64,000 bases of DNA from Candidatus Enterococcus wittei. Lineage in GTDB: Bacteria > Bacillota > Bacilli > Lactobacillales > Enterococcaceae. Made by a program: the position numbers and the translations under genes. Where the stretch lies: the NCBI RefSeq assembly GCF_002140175.1, contig NZ_NGMO01000004.1, forward strand, positions 118,072 through 182,071, given 5' to 3'. A model generated the notes under the pieces. The model was not told where the DNA came from. It did no database searches and was given only the letters and a program-made list of their open reading frames with translations. Below are positions 36,971 through 46,533 of this stretch, piece by piece (position 1 is the stretch's first letter; the number at the start of each line of letters is the position of its first letter).

Positions 36971-38134
36971 TTAATTTTCATCCAAATTTGACGAAGTTGG
37001 CACAGAATGATCCTCTTCTGGGTTCGTTTCATTGCCATTATCAGGTGATTCAGAAGCAGGTTCAGTAGATTCTGCAGGAGAAGTGCTTGTCTCATCATTT
37101 GTTGGTTGATTGGTAGCAGTCTCTTCATCCTCTTGTGGATATGGATAAGAAAAGATCCCTACTTCCATATCAATCACGCCTTTTTCTTTCATCTCACTAG
37201 CAACTTGTGAATAATAATTCATCTGAGTTGCTAAGTTTGTAATATTAACTATCACTTGATTTCCATCATTCATATTCAATTGAATCAACTGTTTGTTACT
37301 TTCGCGTGGCGTATATTTGATTTCTGAGATTGCTTTTTGCAACTCAGGAGAAAGCTTGTTATAAGCTTCTGCTAAATCCTTGATTTTCTTCGAGTCAGTA
37401 AATCCTTCTAAAATAGGCAAGTTTTTTGTTGGGTTTGCAACGTTTTGAGACAATACCGTTCCATCCTCAATGACTGGATAATATTTACCATTTTTGAGTA
37501 TCAAAGCAATTTCTTTATATTCGGTAACAGCTAGGTTAAATGTATTGACACCACTAAAACTAAGCTTTGCAGTTTTTATCCTTGGCTGATCCTTTTTTAA
37601 ACGATTGATTGCTTCATCCCTATGCCAATATTGATGCCATACGTGTTCATGAATTTTCAATTGAGTATCCTTCAAAATTTCTTCTTTAGATACCACTTCA
37701 TTTCCAGAAACACTTATTGCTTCTAATTTACTAAATGGCGACACATAATAGATTAAAAAAACTAAAGGGATCAACAACACCGTGATAATCAAACCCAAGC
37801 GTCGATACAATACTTTATTTCTTTGAGTTTTCAAGTTAGGTAAACGATCAAGGAATGATCCATTGTAAGGACCACCAACCTTTTTTTGCTCAATTTCTTC
37901 AAAATCAAGTGGCTGTTTTTTGGTCGTTTCATTTTGTATCTCTTGGTCTTTGTTCACTTCAGAAATTTCTTTTGGTACATCTTCTTTAGTTTTAGGTTCA
38001 CTGTTTGGTTTATCCTCTGGTGATTTTTCCCCATGTTCAGCTAGGTATTTTCGGTTGGCCTTTTGCCAAGGAGTTAAATTGCCTATATCAGTAGACTGAT
38101 CAGGTATATTTTCTGGTTCTTTTTTCTTACTCAC
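36971..38134 (-). CDS. divIB: Cell division protein DivIB (FtsQ)
   Basis: A 387-residue bitopic septum protein that scaffolds FtsL/DivIC. A charged cytoplasmic tail of about 110 residues; one membrane helix (LGLIITVLLIPLVFLIYYV, about 113-131); the POTRA domain starting at FSKLEAISVSGNEVVSKEEI; a beta domain; and an acidic Ser/Thr/Pro-rich tail from about 330 to the end. It overlaps no neighbour; murG is 15 nt upstream. Confidence 0.93.
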   Translation of the reverse strand: MSKKKEPENIPDQSTDIGNLTPWQKANRKYLAEHGEKSPEDKPNSEPKTKEDVPKEISEVNKDQEIQNETTKKQPLDFEEIEQKKVGGPYNGSFLDRLPNLKTQRNKVLYRRLGLIITVLLIPLVFLIYYVSPFSKLEAISVSGNEVVSKEEILKDTQLKIHEHVWHQYWHRDEAINRLKKDQPRIKTAKLSFSGVNTFNLAVTEYKEIALILKNGKYYPVIEDGTVLSQNVANPTKNLPILEGFTDSKKIKDLAEAYNKLSPELQKAISEIKYTPRESNKQLIQLNMNDGNQVIVNITNLATQMNYYSQVASEMKEKGVIDMEVGIFSYPYPQEDEETATNQPTNDETSTSPAESTEPASESPDNGNETNPEEDHSVPTSSNLDEN

Positions 38135-38149
38135 TTAGACCACCGCCCT

Positions 38150-39238
38150 TTACTTTTTAATTAATGTCATGACTAGCTGATACAAACGTTCGGAAGCATC
38201 AGTAATTCCTTGTGCTTTCGATGCTTTAGACATTTGGTGCTGGAGTTCATCACTTTTCATGATTTCATCAATCGCAGTCTTTAATGTTGTCCCTGTCAGC
38301 TCATTATCGGATATCATTTTTGCAGCACCAGCACGAACAAGGCTCATCGCATTTTTTGTTTGATGATCGTTGGTCACATATGGACTTGGAATCAGGATCG
38401 CCGGCAATCCTAGTGCAGTAAATTCTGCAATAGATGTAGCTCCTGCTCGACTAACTATTAAATCACTAGCGGCCATCACTTCTGCCATTTCATTGATATA
38501 TGGCTGGATACTGATATTTTCTGAAGTAGACTTAATGTTTCCTTTAATCCCTTCATAATAACGATCACCTGAAGCATACAATACTTGATAATCAGCTCCG
38601 TTGAAATTATTCAAGTAATCCGTCACTGCTTGGTTCAGCCTTAATGCACCTTGGCTTCCTCCAAAAATCAAGACGGTTTTTTTCTTCGGATCAAGCTTGA
38701 ATTTTTTTAAAATATCCGTTTTATTTGTATCTGCCACCTCTTGCGCTCGCGGATTTCCTATTAAGCTCGTCTTTTGTTCAGGGAAAAATGAAGCTGCATC
38801 CCTAAAAGAAAGGGCAATTTGATCCACATAGCGACTCAAGAATTTATTCGTCATTCCGGGCACGCTATTTTGTTCATGGATAATGGTCGGAATATTCAAT
38901 TTTGCTGAAGCATATACCACAGCTCCTGATACATACCCACCAGTTCCAATCACTATATCCGGCCGAAAATCTTTTAAAATTTTCTTTGCTTGATAAATGC
39001 TTTTAAGAAATAGATGGAGAGTCTTAACGTTATCTAGTGAAAACTTCCGTTGAAATCCTTGGATCTCTAAGGTATAAAAAGGAATCCCAGCAGCTGGAAC
39101 GATCTTGTTTTCTAGTCCGCGTTTGGCTCCCACATACATAAATTCAGCATCCGGCTCTTTTGTTTTCACATAGTTGACGAAGGCTAATGCTGGATAGATA
39201 TGTCCGCCGGTCCCTCCACCTGTCACCAAAATTTTCAT
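38150..39238 (-). CDS. murG: UDP-GlcNAc:lipid I transferase MurG
   Basis: Makes lipid II by adding GlcNAc to lipid I at the inner membrane face (GT28). The 362-residue protein opens with [14 protein letters not shown], the first glycine-rich loop, and has [20 protein letters not shown], and the C-terminal [24 protein letters not shown] donor-binding block. GAGCGA/GAAACGAGC precedes the start. Full length. Confidence 0.96.
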   Translation of the reverse strand: MKILVTGGGTGGHIYPALAFVNYVKTKEPDAEFMYVGAKRGLENKIVPAAGIPFYTLEIQGFQRKFSLDNVKTLHLFLKSIYQAKKILKDFRPDIVIGTGGYVSGAVVYASAKLNIPTIIHEQNSVPGMTNKFLSRYVDQIALSFRDAASFFPEQKTSLIGNPRAQEVADTNKTDILKKFKLDPKKKTVLIFGGSQGALRLNQAVTDYLNNFNGADYQVLYASGDRYYEGIKGNIKSTSENISIQPYINEMAEVMAASDLIVSRAGATSIAEFTALGLPAILIPSPYVTNDHQTKNAMSLVRAGAAKMISDNELTGTTLKTAIDEIMKSDELQHQMSKASKAQGITDASERLYQLVMTLIKK

Positions 39239-39265
39239 AGTATTATCGCTCGTTTCTTCATTTTT

Positions 39266-40636
39266 CTATTTTAATTTATTCACTGCTTCCATGAATCGAT
39301 CACCACGGACCTCAAAATTAGGATACTGATCCCAACTAGCATTTGCTGGTGAAAGGAGGATCACATCTTCTGGGTCACTATTTTCTAAAGCAATCGGTAC
39401 AGCAGCTTCTGCATTTTCTACCACTTGGATATTACTGATGCCTGCTTTTTCTCCTGCTTCTTTTAGTCGCTCTTTTGTTTCGCCAAAAACGATCAAAGCT
39501 TTTAGTCCTTTTAGAGACGGGATCAGCTCATCAAAAGAATTCCCTCGGTCTAAACCACCAGCAATTAGCAATAATTTTTCTGGAGAAAAACCACTCAATG
39601 CCATTTTTGTAGCTAAGATATTCGTTGCTTTTGAGTCATTATAGAACTTACGCCCTTGCACTTCTCCTACATATTGGGTACGATGTGGCACACCATGGAA
39701 ACGTTGAAGCGTTTCTTTGATAATCGCATTTGGAACATCGTACTGCTTCGCAACTGTAATAGCTGCTAGGGCATTTTCAACATTGTGAGAACCAGGAACA
39801 CCTAGCTCTGAAATCCCCATGATTTTTTCTTTATTATAGTAAATAGAACCAGCGAAAGAATAAGCACCTTTTTCTAATACTTGATCAGTAGCAAAAGGTA
39901 AAACTTGAGCCTTTGTCTTTTTACTTAGTTCTTGTAATTCCTTTTGATTCCAGTTGAGGATCAAAAAATCATCTGCGGTCATATTTTTTTGAAGCTGCCA
40001 TTTGGCTTTGACATATTCTGAACGAGAACCATGATAATCAATATGTGCCTCATAGATATTTGTGATGACTGCTACCTGAGGATGGAAGTGAGTAATCCCC
40101 ATTAATTGAAAACTTGACAATTCCATGACGATTTTATCTTCTGAGTTTGCCTCTTGGGCGACACTACTTGCTGGATAACCGATATTTCCTGCTAAACGAG
40201 CCACTCCATTTGTTTTGGCCGCATTTAGCAATAAACCAGTCATTGTAGTTGTAGTTGTTTTTCCGTTGGTACCCGTAATCCCAATAATCGGGCATTCCGC
40301 TACCTCGAAAGCCAATTCGACTTCCGTAATTACCGGAATGCCCAGTTCTTGAGCTTTAGCGACAAGTGGGTGGCTATAAGGAATACCTGGATTCTTAACA
40401 ACCATAGAGAATTTTTCATCTAATAGCTCAATTGGATGACTTCCAGTGATGACCTTAATTCCCAATGAAAGCAGTTCTTGTGCTTCTGGGTTTTCATCAA
40501 AAGGTTTTCCATCATTAACAGTGACAAGTGCGCCCAATTCATGTAATAATTTGGCCGCACTGAATCCACTTTTAGCTAATCCTAGTACAAGGATTTTTTT
40601 ATTTTCATAAGTTGTTATTTTTTTCATTATCGTCAT
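39266..40636 (-). CDS. murD: UDP-MurNAc-L-alanine:D-glutamate ligase MurD
   Basis: Cytoplasmic Mur ligase of 456 residues that adds D-Glu. [14 protein letters not shown] near residue 119 is the ATP loop; SSFQLMG, HRTQYVG and NDSKATN are Mur-ligase motifs. An ATG four codons in (40627) is an alternative start. It follows mraY by 3 nt. Confidence 0.96.
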   Translation of the reverse strand: MTIMKKITTYENKKILVLGLAKSGFSAAKLLHELGALVTVNDGKPFDENPEAQELLSLGIKVITGSHPIELLDEKFSMVVKNPGIPYSHPLVAKAQELGIPVITEVELAFEVAECPIIGITGTNGKTTTTTMTGLLLNAAKTNGVARLAGNIGYPASSVAQEANSEDKIVMELSSFQLMGITHFHPQVAVITNIYEAHIDYHGSRSEYVKAKWQLQKNMTADDFLILNWNQKELQELSKKTKAQVLPFATDQVLEKGAYSFAGSIYYNKEKIMGISELGVPGSHNVENALAAITVAKQYDVPNAIIKETLQRFHGVPHRTQYVGEVQGRKFYNDSKATNILATKMALSGFSPEKLLLIAGGLDRGNSFDELIPSLKGLKALIVFGETKERLKEAGEKAGISNIQVVENAEAAVPIALENSDPEDVILLSPANASWDQYPNFEVRGDRFMEAVNKLK

Positions 40637-40639
40637 CTC

Positions 40640-41602
40640 CTACCATACGATCCATAGTGTAATTATAGAAGTAATTACACTCGTTATCCAAAAAACAGTA
40701 TCTATTTTCCACTCTGACCAGCCAGACATTTCAAAATGATGATGGATCGGAGACATTTTAAAAATTCTTTTGCCAGTTAATTTAAATGAAGTGACTTGTA
40801 ACATGACACTTGCAGTTTCTATGACATAGATCAATCCTACAAGTAAAAGGGTCCACTCTTGATGCAACATGATGGAAATTGCTGCAAGCAACCCACCTAA
40901 TGCTAAAGAACCAACGTCGCCCATAAAAATTTTTGCAGGCTTACGATTATAAACAAAAAACCCTAATAGCCCACCTAAAACACTTAGACAAATAATTAAG
41001 ACATCATATTGTCGCTGATGCCAAGCAATGATGCCATAAGTCGCAAATGAAATACTACCTAATCCAGCAACTAACCCATCAATCCCATCAGTCAAATTCA
41101 CAGCATTTGAGAATCCTACCAACCAGAAAATCGCAAAAACACCGTAAAATAAACTTAGAGGTAATTCAATTCCAAAGAAATTCAACGTACCTGGATAACC
41201 TTCTGTTCGATAAACCATGTAAAAAATAATCCCACCAACGATTTGGCCAATGAGCTTTTGAGATGAATTTAGTCCCATGTTTCTTTTCTTGAAAATCTTG
41301 ATAAAGTCATCTAAGAAACCTATAGCGCCATACAAAGCAAGTACAAATAATAAGATGAAAAGAGTAGGTGTCAACTGTTTTTGCCAAGCACCAACCCAGA
41401 TTCCGGTCAATATTGCACTAACTAAAAACACCAATCCGCCCATCGTTGGGGTCCCGGCTTTTACATTGTGCCATTTTGGTCCCTCCTCACGAATCGCTTG
41501 TCCTTGTTTTTTCATTTGAAAATAGCCAATAAATAACGGCATTGTAGCAATTGTCATCGCACAACTACTAACAATGGGAATCAATGCTTGTGTCCACTCC
41601 AT
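40640..41602 (-). CDS. mraY: Phospho-MurNAc-pentapeptide transferase MraY
   Basis: Makes lipid I from UDP-MurNAc-pentapeptide and undecaprenyl phosphate. A 320-residue, ten-helix enzyme with GTPTMGGLVF, GFLDDFIK carrying the catalytic Asp pair, NLTDGIDGLVAG, MGDVGSLALGG and the SPIHHHFEMSGW loop. 22 nt after pbpC; murD follows directly. Confidence 0.96.
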   Translation of the reverse strand: MEWTQALIPIVSSCAMTIATMPLFIGYFQMKKQGQAIREEGPKWHNVKAGTPTMGGLVFLVSAILTGIWVGAWQKQLTPTLFILLFVLALYGAIGFLDDFIKIFKKRNMGLNSSQKLIGQIVGGIIFYMVYRTEGYPGTLNFFGIELPLSLFYGVFAIFWLVGFSNAVNLTDGIDGLVAGLGSISFATYGIIAWHQRQYDVLIICLSVLGGLLGFFVYNRKPAKIFMGDVGSLALGGLLAAISIMLHQEWTLLLVGLIYVIETASVMLQVTSFKLTGKRIFKMSPIHHHFEMSGWSEWKIDTVFWITSVITSIITLWIVW

Positions 41603-41624
41603 GCTCTTTTCTCTCCTAATTCTC

Positions 41625-43983
41625 TTATTCTTTCAATGTAAAACTTAGTGTTTTGTCAGAAATTTTTTCGTACGGGGCAAGACTCTGTTCTGTACAGTAA
41701 CCGTCCCCTTCAAATTTAACTTCAATACCTAGTATCTTTCCTAATTTCATGATATCTGCTTTTGACCATCCCGTCACATCAGGCATCAAAGCAGTTCCAC
41801 CCGTATATAAAATAAGTTTTTCTCCTGAAATTAGCTGATCACCATTGGCTGTTGATTGCTCTTTGACTTTTGTTCCATCACCAACAACAACAGGTTGCAA
41901 ACCACTTTTTTGTGCATCTGCTGCAGCAACATCTTTATTTAAATTACGATAATCAGAAACCGTTACTTTTTCTGTTTTTGCTTCTTCAGAATTATTGGTT
42001 TCAGATTCTTTGAAATCCATCGCTCGTTTCATTAATGGGTTAGCGATTTTTGCCAAAGCTGTTCGATCGTAGGTTTTTGGATGTTTCATCGTAATATATA
42101 GTACATATTCGGGGTCTTCAGCAGGTACCATCTCTACGATAGAATACAGATAAGCCGTATCTCCTGTTTGGTATCCTCCTGTATCGGAAGCAATTTGGGC
42201 AGTTCCAGTTTTTGCTGCAATATTATAGCCAGGAACATTATATACACCATAGGCGCTACCATAATTTTCACTTTCCACGACATCACGCATATACTCTCTT
42301 ACTTTCTCGGTTGTTTCCTTAGAAAACGGCTGTCCAAGTACTTCTGTTTGAGAAGAGACTTCTTCACCTGTATTAGGATCAACCACTTTACTAATATAGC
42401 GTGGCTGGATCATTGTGCCATTATTTGCAATGGAGGTGAAAGCTTTCATCATTTGGAAGTTTGTGACCCCTACCGCTTGACCGTAGGCACTCATTGCTTG
42501 GTCTACGATATTTTCTGTCGGTAATGCGCCATTTATTTCATCATCCAAACCAGAATGGGTACTTTGACCAAATCCTAGCTTTTGAAGATAGTTGCTCCAT
42601 TTTCCGCCAAGACGTTGTTCTAACATCACCATTCCCACGTTACTTGACCACGAAAGTGCTTGACGCATCGTAAGAATTCCTTTTTTACCAAAATCATGGT
42701 CGTTGATGGTCGCATCTGCTACTTTGATTTGTCCAGACTGGAAGGATTCATTTTCATTAAACTGTCCTTCTTGGATAGCAGCAGCAGTAGTGAAAATTTT
42801 CATTGTTGATCCAGGTTCGTAGGAATCTTGGACAAGAATATTTCGCCATACAGCATCATTTCCAGTTAATCCTTCCATTGTTTCAGGATTAAAAGTTGGT
42901 CGTTGACTCATCGCTGTGATCTCACCAGTCTTGGCTTCCATTAAAATAGCCGTTAGTTCTTCTGGTTGATATTCTTCATTCACTTGATCCATTAATGTTT
43001 CCAAATAACTTTGCAAACGACTATCTAACGTTGTATAGATATCTTTCCCATTCACCGCTGGCTTTTCTTGAGCCACTGTTCCAGGTAACGGGTTTTGAAA
43101 GTTATCTTTTTGATAGACTACTTTCCCGTTAGTCCCACTTAACAGATCATTGTAAGCCGACTCTAAGCCTAATTTTCCCACTAAACCATTTTCTTTTTCA
43201 TCAGGCACAGCATAGCCGATAAAATGAGAGGAAAAAACACCGCTAGGATACATACGCGCAGGATGATCATCGAAATAAAGACCAGCAATCCCCGCTTCTT
43301 TCATTTCTGCTTCAATGTTTTGTTTTGCTTCTTGTGTAATATTTTTTCCGTAATTCCCGAACTCGACTTGATATAGTTTTTGTTCAGCACCATCTTGAAG
43401 AATCTTTAATGCTTTATTTTTTTCAATCGATAAGTTTTTGTGTAAGACCAGCAATCCCCGCTTCTTTCATTTCTGCTTCAATGTTTTGTTTTGCTTCTTG
43501 TGTAATATTTTTTCCGTAATTCCCGAACTCGACTTGATATAGTTTTTGTTCAGCACCATCTTGAAGAATCTTTAATGCTTTATTTTTTTCAATCGATAAG
43601 TTTTTGTGTAAGATTTCTGCGATTTTATCAAAATCTTTTTCTTGGGCGTATAATTTTTTATCTCCGGTTGTGTAAGTTTTGGAAAGAATGGCTTTGATTG
43701 AATACGAAGTGGCATCTTCTGCTAAAGCCACCCCGTTTCGATCGTAAATCGTTCCTCTTTTTGCCTTGACCACTTCACTTCCTTGGTAGAGCTGCTTGGT
43801 CTTTTCTTCTAAAGAAGTCCCAGCAACATGTCCACCAATCACAATATAAGCAAAACGAACGGCAAATAAAAAGAACAATCCAATACTCGTAGCAAATAAA
43901 ATGATACCTACTTTTTTGCGATTGTTCATCGGATTTAGATTTTTCTTTTCCATAAACCGCCGGAATTTATTTTTAAGACTCAT
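41625..43983 (-). pseudogene. pbpC: Division class B penicillin-binding protein PbpC (PBP2X-like), frameshifted by a 166-bp tandem duplication
   Basis: The gene starts at 43983 right after ftsL. The first frame (186 codons, stop at 43423) holds the cytoplasmic tail, one membrane helix (about 26-48) and the start of the dimerisation domain. The rest, in another frame, holds EPGSTMK (active-site Ser), SWSSN, AAKTGTAQ and C-terminal PASTA-like repeats. Positions 43278-43447 and 43444-43613 are identical 170-bp copies offset by 166 bp, sharing AAGA at the junction; 166 is not a multiple of 3. Removing one copy gives 730 codons in one frame, normal for PBP2X. A TTG at 43454 could restart translation, but that product would lack the membrane anchor. 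Confidence 0.9.
43278..43613. repeat. 166-bp direct tandem duplication within pbpC
   Basis: Two back-to-back identical copies (43278-43447 and 43444-43613) overlap by AAGA. I see no mismatch between copies, which implies a very recent event or an assembly artefact. It encodes the 55-residue stretch starting HKNLSIEKNK and ending AGIAGL. Confidence 0.92.
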
Positions 43984-44382
43984 TTACTTCACTTTCCTTA
44001 AATTGTCGTCATTGATTGACAACCCTTTTTCTTCTGCGATTTGTTTGATTCGTTCCGTACGAGAAAGTTCACTTTTTTCCTGATCCAAACTAATCTTTTC
44101 TTGATTTTTTTGGTTGTATTCTGTTTGAAGAGAACTAATTTCTTTTTCCATCCCGCTAATGTTCGTTCTTAGCATCACTGTCAATACACATAACGCTATG
44201 ACAGAAAGAACAATACTGATCACTGCGATTTTTTCTAAATTAGAAATTTGTTTTAGACGCTTTGCAGGTGATTGAGGAAGAACGATTTCTCGCTCTGAAG
44301 ATGAATCTGGCAGATGCTGTTCAGGTAGATCTACTTCTGGAAAATCGTAGGGATATTCTTGTACTTTCTTTAGTTCTGCCAT
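43984..44382 (-). CDS. ftsL: Cell division protein FtsL
   Basis: A 132-residue bitopic protein: a cytoplasmic tail of about 50 residues, one helix (IAVISIVLSVIALCVLTVML, about 51-70), then a leucine-zipper-like coiled coil outside (EKEISSLQTEYNQKNQEKISL). It partners DivIC and DivIB. Its stop adjoins the pbpC ATG; rsmH ends 3 nt before it. Confidence 0.9.
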   Translation of the reverse strand: MAELKKVQEYPYDFPEVDLPEQHLPDSSSEREIVLPQSPAKRLKQISNLEKIAVISIVLSVIALCVLTVMLRTNISGMEKEISSLQTEYNQKNQEKISLDQEKSELSRTERIKQIAEEKGLSINDDNLRKVK

Positions 44383-44385
44383 TTT

Positions 44386-45345
44386 CTACTCCTCTTTCAT
44401 TCTAATTTTTTCAGCAATACGCAATTTTGCACTGCGAGATCGATTGTTTTCTGCTAATTCCTCCTCAGACGGAAGTATTGGCTTTCTAGTGATCACTTTT
44501 AATTCAGGTTGAAATTCTTCTGGTACCACAGGAAGTCCAGGTGGTAAATCCTTCACTGTACTATATTCTTTGAACATATTTTTTACGATACGATCTTCCA
44601 AAGAATGGAACGTAATGACGCTGATTCGTCCATTCATATCAAGTAAACGAATCGCTTGCTCTAAAGATTCTTCTACAGCTCCTAACTCATCATTTACTGC
44701 AATCCGAACTGCTTGGAAAATCCTTTTGGCAGGATGCCCGCCTTTCCGTCTAGCCGGAGCTGGGATCACATTTTTGATGATTTCCACTAAATCTCCGGTA
44801 GTTTCAATCGGTTGAGTCTTTCTCACCCGTTCAATTTCTCTGGCAATTTGTTTTGAAAATTTTTCTTCACCATAACGAAAGAAAATCTTTACTAAATCAT
44901 TGTATGAATAGTCATTGATGACATGATAAGCTGATAACGGAGCGGATTGATCCATTCGCATATCCAACGGTGCATCTTGATGGTAACTAAATCCACGTTG
45001 GGCTTCATCCAATTGTGGTGAAGAAACACCGAGATCGTATAAGACGCCATCCACTTTAGAGACATGTTCAGATAAGCGACTTTCAAGCTCACGAAAATTG
45101 GCTTTGATAAATGTGACCATCCCTTTTTCGACATATTTAGCTAAGTGAACCTTTGCATGGTCGATTGCAATCTGATCTTGATCGAATGCAAATAAATGCC
45201 CCTCCATATTCAGTTGGCTCAATAAATACTCGCTATGCCCGGCTCCGCCGAGTGTACAGTCCACATAAATACCATTCGGTTTGATGTTTAACCCATCTAC
45301 CGTCTCTTTTAGCATGACTGTATAATGTTGAAATGTTTCAGTCAT
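44386..45345 (-). CDS. rsmH: 16S rRNA (cytosine-1402-N4)-methyltransferase RsmH (MraW)
   Basis: A 319-residue SAM-dependent methyltransferase acting on 16S rRNA C1402. [14 protein letters not shown] near residue 29 is the SAM loop; [22 protein letters not shown] and [15 protein letters not shown] are family signatures. Placed between mraZ and ftsL as in most Firmicutes. Full length. Confidence 0.95.
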   Translation of the reverse strand: MTETFQHYTVMLKETVDGLNIKPNGIYVDCTLGGAGHSEYLLSQLNMEGHLFAFDQDQIAIDHAKVHLAKYVEKGMVTFIKANFRELESRLSEHVSKVDGVLYDLGVSSPQLDEAQRGFSYHQDAPLDMRMDQSAPLSAYHVINDYSYNDLVKIFFRYGEEKFSKQIAREIERVRKTQPIETTGDLVEIIKNVIPAPARRKGGHPAKRIFQAVRIAVNDELGAVEESLEQAIRLLDMNGRISVITFHSLEDRIVKNMFKEYSTVKDLPPGLPVVPEEFQPELKVITRKPILPSEEELAENNRSRSAKLRIAEKIRMKEE

Positions 45346-45366
45346 TCGTCAGCCTCTTCCTATCTC

Positions 45367-45798
45367 TTATAATCCGAAATCAATCATATTTTCAGCAATT
45401 TCATCAAAATTTTCTTCTGCAGCTTCTGAAAACTCTTGCCAGCGTGTTTCATCCCAAATTTCAATTCGGTTTGACACACCAACAACAACACACTCTTTCG
45501 TTAGTGCTGCATAGTTTCTCAAAGTGGGAGGGATATTGATACGGCCTTGCTTGTCCAGCTCACATTCCGTAGCCGCTGAATAAAAAAAACGTACAAAAGT
45601 TCGTGCATCTTTTTTTGCTAAAGGCATTTCGTTCAATTTTGCTTCTAGTTTGTTCCATTCGCTCATTGGATAACCAAAAAGACAGCCATCCAATCCACGT
45701 GTCAAAACAAATTGTTCCCCTAATTCCTCACGGAGTTTTGAAGGCACGATTAAACGACCTTTTGAATCAATATTATGCCGATATTCGCCCATGAACAT
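45367..45798 (-). CDS. mraZ: Transcriptional regulator MraZ
   Basis: A 144-residue double AbrB-like DNA-binding protein. The start at 45798 gives the typical [23 protein letters not shown]; upstream in-frame codons would run through the operator. The second copy of the motif ([13 protein letters not shown]) begins near residue 85. MraZ forms rings and represses its own dcw operon in several bacteria; three 10-bp spaced repeats lie just upstream. First gene of the mraZ-rsmH-ftsL-pbpC block. Confidence 0.94.
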   Translation of the reverse strand: MFMGEYRHNIDSKGRLIVPSKLREELGEQFVLTRGLDGCLFGYPMSEWNKLEAKLNEMPLAKKDARTFVRFFYSAATECELDKQGRINIPPTLRNYAALTKECVVVGVSNRIEIWDETRWQEFSEAAEENFDEIAENMIDFGL

Positions 45799-45835
45799 TG
45801 AAACTACCCCCGTTCCTCCACTAACTAGAATTAGT

Positions 45836-45862
45836 CTACCACAATCCCCCACTTTCTACCAC
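45836..45862 (-). promoter_or_regulatory. Putative MraZ operator: three GTGG repeats with 10-bp period
   Basis: On the minus strand, GTGGTAG (45862-45856), GTGGGGG (45852-45846) and GTGGTAG (45842-45836) start exactly 10 bp apart, 38 bp before the mraZ ATG. Direct GTGG/TGGG repeats of this period are the known kind of MraZ site. A TATAAA (about 45869-45874) just upstream could be the -10 box. Confidence 0.65.
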
Positions 45863-45916
45863 CTTTTATAGGAAATCCGAGAATAACTTTTTCTAACTAA
45901 AATTTTTTTTAATATT

Positions 45917-45957
45917 TAAGCTGCAAAAAAACTTTTAAAAGTTTTTTAAACAGCTTA
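45917..45957. promoter_or_regulatory. Long near-perfect palindrome between the DUF3397 gene and mraZ
   Basis: TAAGCTG (45917-45923) and CAGCTTA (45951-45957) enclose AAAAAAACTTTTAAAAGTTTTTT, which is itself self-complementary. It lies 12 nt beyond the DUF3397 stop and could be its terminator (T-run in the stem) or a protein site near the mraZ promoter. Confidence 0.5.
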
Positions 45958-45968
45958 ATTGCGGTATA

Positions 45969-46337
45969 TTAAAGATACGAAAGGATATTTAGAACAATCA
46001 AAATCACATACATCGCTAGTGTCACTAAAAAAGTCAGGCGCCAAGTCATTTTGAAATAACGCCCATAGACGATTTCATCATAGTAATAAGCTTGAAATAG
46101 CGCAATGCAGATAGCCATCAAAATGACTGTGATTAGTAAAAACGGCAGAAAAGATTCTGTTGCCGAATTACGAGATAGGGCATGGATACCTCCCCACAAA
46201 AAAGGAACTGCTAAATCAGGTGCTTTCACTTTAAAACGGCGATTTAATGAAAATAGTTTGATGAGGAACTGACAGCCAAATAAAACAATGACCGGATAAA
46301 TATACCAAAATAATACAAGTGGTGAAAAAGTGCCCAT
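45969..46337 (-). CDS. DUF3397 family membrane protein
   Basis: A 122-residue protein with four hydrophobic helices (about 8-27, 45-55, 62-82, 97-120). Conserved-looking KAPDLAVPFLWGGIHALSRNS, DEIVYGRYFKMTWR match DUF3397, a family usually found upstream of mraZ in lactobacillales. Function unknown; location suggests a cell-wall or division role. AAGGAG lies about 13 nt upstream of the ATG. Confidence 0.82.
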   Translation of the reverse strand: MGTFSPLVLFWYIYPVIVLFGCQFLIKLFSLNRRFKVKAPDLAVPFLWGGIHALSRNSATESFLPFLLITVILMAICIALFQAYYYDEIVYGRYFKMTWRLTFLVTLAMYVILIVLNILSYL

Positions 46338-46356
46338 GAGACAAATCTCCTTTTTT

Positions 46357-46397
46357 ATCGTTGTGTTAAGTATAAAGGATTTAGGTTACACAACGAT
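46357..46397. promoter_or_regulatory. Inverted repeat upstream of the DUF3397 gene
   Basis: Perfect 10-bp arms ATCGTTGTGT (46357-46366) and ACACAACGAT (46388-46397) with a 21-nt loop that holds a TATACT on the minus strand, a possible -10 box. Either an operator around the promoter or a 5' leader hairpin. Confidence 0.4.
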
Positions 46398-46497
46398 TTC
46401 ATTTAGTTTAAATTTTTACAGTTTTATCAATCTCCGGTTCTTTCTTTAACAGTCTTCTTAAAAAAACACTTTCAATGAGTTCTTTTCAAGAATCCGT

Positions 46498-46503
46498 TAT
46501 AAT
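46498..46503 (+). promoter_or_regulatory. -10 box for corA
   Basis: A perfect TATAAT sits 30 nt before the corA ATG; the -35 (ATGAGT at 46475-46480, 17 bp upstream) is poor. Confidence 0.45.
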
Positions 46504-46533
46504 AGAAGAAAGATACATTTAAGGAGGTACAGC

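Noticed and set aside
43423..43983. Treating the two pbpC frames as two genes
   Set aside because: The second frame has no usable start apart from a TTG inside the duplicated segment and lacks a membrane anchor; removing one repeat unit restores one normal gene.
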